Source: Branchiostoma floridae
Lineage: Eukaryota > Chordata > Leptocardii > Amphioxiformes > Branchiostomatidae
Assembly: GCF_000003815.2 (NCBI RefSeq)
Contig: NC_049982.1
Coordinates: forward strand, 30,116,653-30,180,652
Direction: 5' to 3'
DNA: 64,000 bases
In this document: one piece after another, positions 61,311 through 64,000 of the stretch
How the letters are laid out: every line of letters begins with the position of its first letter
Numbering within the stretch: position 1 is the first letter of the stretch
Position numbers and translations under genes: made by a program
Notes under the pieces: model-generated
What the model saw: the letters and a program-made list of their open reading frames with translations, nothing else
What the model was told of the DNA's origin: nothing
The model's database searches: none

Positions 61311-64000
61311 CTAGAAAGGCCGACATTTGCTTAAGAGCAAATACAGCATATTTCAGCCATACCCCTTCCCACGCAACATTGGACTGTTCCAAATCACCCC
61401 TGCGCAAAAATGGAACATCCTCTTAACAGTACATTATCCCCCAAAGTGGACTGGTATTGTGAATTGATTCCAGGTAAAAACAGAGCTTGCTTATCTATTT
61501 TTCAGAAAATGACAATAATCACACCTTCCATTCAGAAAATTTTCATAATGACTGAAAATTGTTGAATGACTTCATGTAATGCCATTAACAATTTTCAGTA
61601 CGATAACTAGGTGTAAGTTTAAAAAAGTATAAGCTCCTTGTGATGTGGGTACATTTATTATTGCAGTGAACTTTTTTTATTCAAGTAGGGCATACGATTT
61701 AATAATTATCAAGCAGGTGCAGGTACTGTAGGAGCGTTTGTTTTCTTCAAGCTGTAAAACTGTTAAACTGTTTTACTTTGTATGCAATCAGCCATCGAGC
61801 CTATTCTTATTTTAGTTTAACAACTTCCTGCCAGACCCGGAAGATACGATTGAACCTTGTTCGAGGATTTATTTTCGTCTGTCTGGTCAGTCTGTTCATA
61901 CCCTGGCGCTGAGAGTGTTTTATTGGGCTGAAACTCTGGCAGTTTAAAGTTACTTACAATTTAAATGTTCAAAGTTTATGTCAAACAACAACAGCACTAG
62001 GAAATGTGGCCACTATAGACAGGTGGTCACTATAGAGAAAATGCTGATCTATTGACTAGGAGCCATACGTTACACATGATTTCAGTACACTGATCATTAA
62101 TCATATAAACATTGCACAGGTAAGCCAATTGTTTAGATGTACAATTAAGTTCAAATAATTCTGAAGAGAAATATTGATGAGAAAATAATCATTCTCGCCA
62201 CTGTCTAACTTATAATTACGTATCAAAACTAAACGCAGATTTTCTAACTAACGCACCTTTCGCCGACTTCATCAAAGGACCGCCGGCTATCAATCAAACA
62301 CGGCTGTTGATTAGACTTAGAGTTTCAAACAGTCATGTGCTGTGTGCCAATTGACAGCGAACTTCATGCTACGTGATGTTTTACATTGCTTGGACCTTCT
62401 TTTCTACAGCGGTGCTTCTACAAAATATTTAGACTGTAACACTGAGTCCCACATGTTTTATAAAATAGAATTTGACGCAGAACAGCGTTTTTTGCTGGGT
62501 ATTTTTCTTGAAACATGTCCGTGGGAATATCAGCGAGGCGGCGACGTAGGGATATCAGACCGTCAACAAAAGTCGCACGGCGGCTAACGGCGCAGCGAAG
62601 ATACTAGCGCTATAAATAAGCGCTTCAACTAAGGATGGCAACCCGTACAATATTTTTGTATACTGTTGAGCTAAGTAAAGTTTGTTGTCTATGAGGTTTT
62701 AGTTGTCTTTGAAGCTTTGACCCGAAATATTTTAAAGTCAAACTGCTGAAGAGAAGTAAGTGACTGCTACGATTATCGTAGATATGGCCCTAAAAAAACT
62801 AATAAAAGAAGCCTTCTCAATAGTCTAAAATGCAAGAGCTTCCGGGGGGGCTTCGCCCACCTGGGTCCCCCCCACAGTGGCCCTGCCCCTGGACCCCGCC
62901 AGGGACATTCGGCGGCCCCCGGACCCCTGTCCGACGCTTTGAAAAAATCCTGGCGAGAAGTCTGTACGGCCTGAGTCTTCAAGTTAACGTATTGTGTGGT
63001 CCCGCTTATGAATATTAATTAGCCTTCGCTTTCCTCTTCGCTGATTGGCTGAACCATTAATTGAATTAACTCTTCCTGCCGGCTAGACGCAGGTGCAGAT
63101 GTCGGCTCTGTGGGGTGAACGTCCGAAAGGTCATGGCATGGAGAACGAAAGAAAACCAATTTCCCCTAAAAAAAGTGCTGCAATTAAGCCTTTTACAGTA
63201 CTTTATGCCAAAAATTTTACTTGGATCATTTTACCAACTATCTTATGCCTATCTATACCAAATGTTACTCATACCAGGGTACAGGGGTGCAAAATATACC
63301 GTTATAAGACCGTCAACAACAGTCGCACGGAGCTAACAGCGCAGCGAAAATACCATCGCTAGCGTTTCAACTTCGGATAACAAGTTATAAGTACTGTTGA
63401 ACTCAGTAACGTTAAAGTTTGTTTTTAGTTGCCTTTGACGGTTTGACCTGAAATAGTGTTACACTAAACTCCTGAAGAGAAGTTAAGTGACTGCTGCGAT
63501 TATCATAGATATGCCCCTAAGAACTGATACAATATAAAGCCTTCTGAATAGTGTAAAATGCGAGAGCCTTAGGCGGGCTTCGCTCCCCCTGGCGGGAACA
63601 CTGCTATATACGGGATCATGAGGCCCCGCTTATGAATATTAATTAGCCTTTGGCCTCCTCTTCGCTGATTGGCTAGGTCTTTGATTCAATTAACTCTCCG
63701 GCTGACGCGCACAGGTGTGGCTCTGTGCGGGGTCACGGAAGGTCACGTCAGGAGGCCAAAAGAAAACAAATTTACCCTCAGAAAAGTGCCAAAATTTATC
63801 ATTTTAAAGTTGTTTATGTCAAAAATTTTACTTGAATCTTGTTACCAAGTATCTAATGCCTATCTATACCAAATTTCAGGTCATTTAATTGTAATACCAG
63901 GGTACAGGAGCCAAAAGTGTCCTTTTTTGGTCAAAAATTGGCCAAAAATCGCAAAAATAAGCATTTTGTTGTACTGTACACCAAAAGTGTTATTGAATTT
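61311..64000 (-). mobile_element. 3.3 kb non-coding repeat element, copy B (cut by window edge)
   Basis: The reverse complement of 24720-27398 over its whole visible length (2690 versus 2679 bp), nearly identical by eye. It starts CTAGAAAGGCCGACATTTGC directly after a truncated satellite monomer (..GAATCGAAAGATAA). The CTAG end thus marks the element terminus in both copies. The two large internal modules are present; the 145-bp modules continue past the window. Confidence 0.9.

Noticed and set aside
62342-63362. ORFs of 62-89 codons at the right end
   Set aside because: All fall in element copy B, and the matching ORFs are not preserved in copy A.

Overview
The window is eukaryotic DNA: intron-rich genes with GT-AG junctions, nested genes, many short inverted-repeat transposons, tRNA-derived SINEs, minisatellites and a long satellite array. 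A vertebrate-style Toll-like receptor, REV1 and TM2D2 point to an invertebrate deuterostome, most likely a lancelet (Branchiostoma). That species call is inference from gene content and repeat style. I joined exons by hand, using codon phase and splice sites as the test.

Layout. 1-9017 (minus): REV1, the translesion polymerase scaffold, nine exons, C-terminus beyond the left edge. 9556-13017 (plus): TM2D2, head to head with REV1 across about 540 bp. 14700-15590: a 24-bp minisatellite. 15708-36886 (minus): a MUS81-like structure-specific nuclease, twelve exons in consistent phase. Its C-terminal half is an acidic tail ending in a CUE-like domain, where MUS81 normally has a helix-hairpin-helix. 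Two genes lie inside its introns on the plus strand: a membrane-anchored, helical-repeat-like protein (20608-22556) and a Toll-like receptor (28670-32206). 37040-48486 (plus): a PNKP-like P-loop kinase candidate with an APLF-type Ku-binding motif and repeated FLDxII motifs. It starts only 153 bp from the MUS81-like gene, across a shared promoter with CCAAT and E2F-like sites. One of its introns holds a cysteine-protease ORF from a Helitron-like element.

From 48.5 kb on I see no host gene: MITEs, a LINE reverse-transcriptase fragment, LINE tails, a pyrimidine microsatellite, then about 8.3 kb of 210-215 bp satellite (52966-61310) with higher-order structure and a 383-base assembly gap. The satellite ends abruptly against an inverted, nearly identical copy of a 3.3 kb element that also sits in the MUS81-like intron.

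Three of the genes are plausible DNA-repair factors acting at stalled forks or broken ends (REV1, MUS81-like, PNKP/Ku-motif protein). The last two share a promoter. The most novel items are the MUS81-like protein with a CUE-like tail, the PNKP-like/Ku-motif protein, and the TM protein with a Gly/Asn amyloid-like motif.
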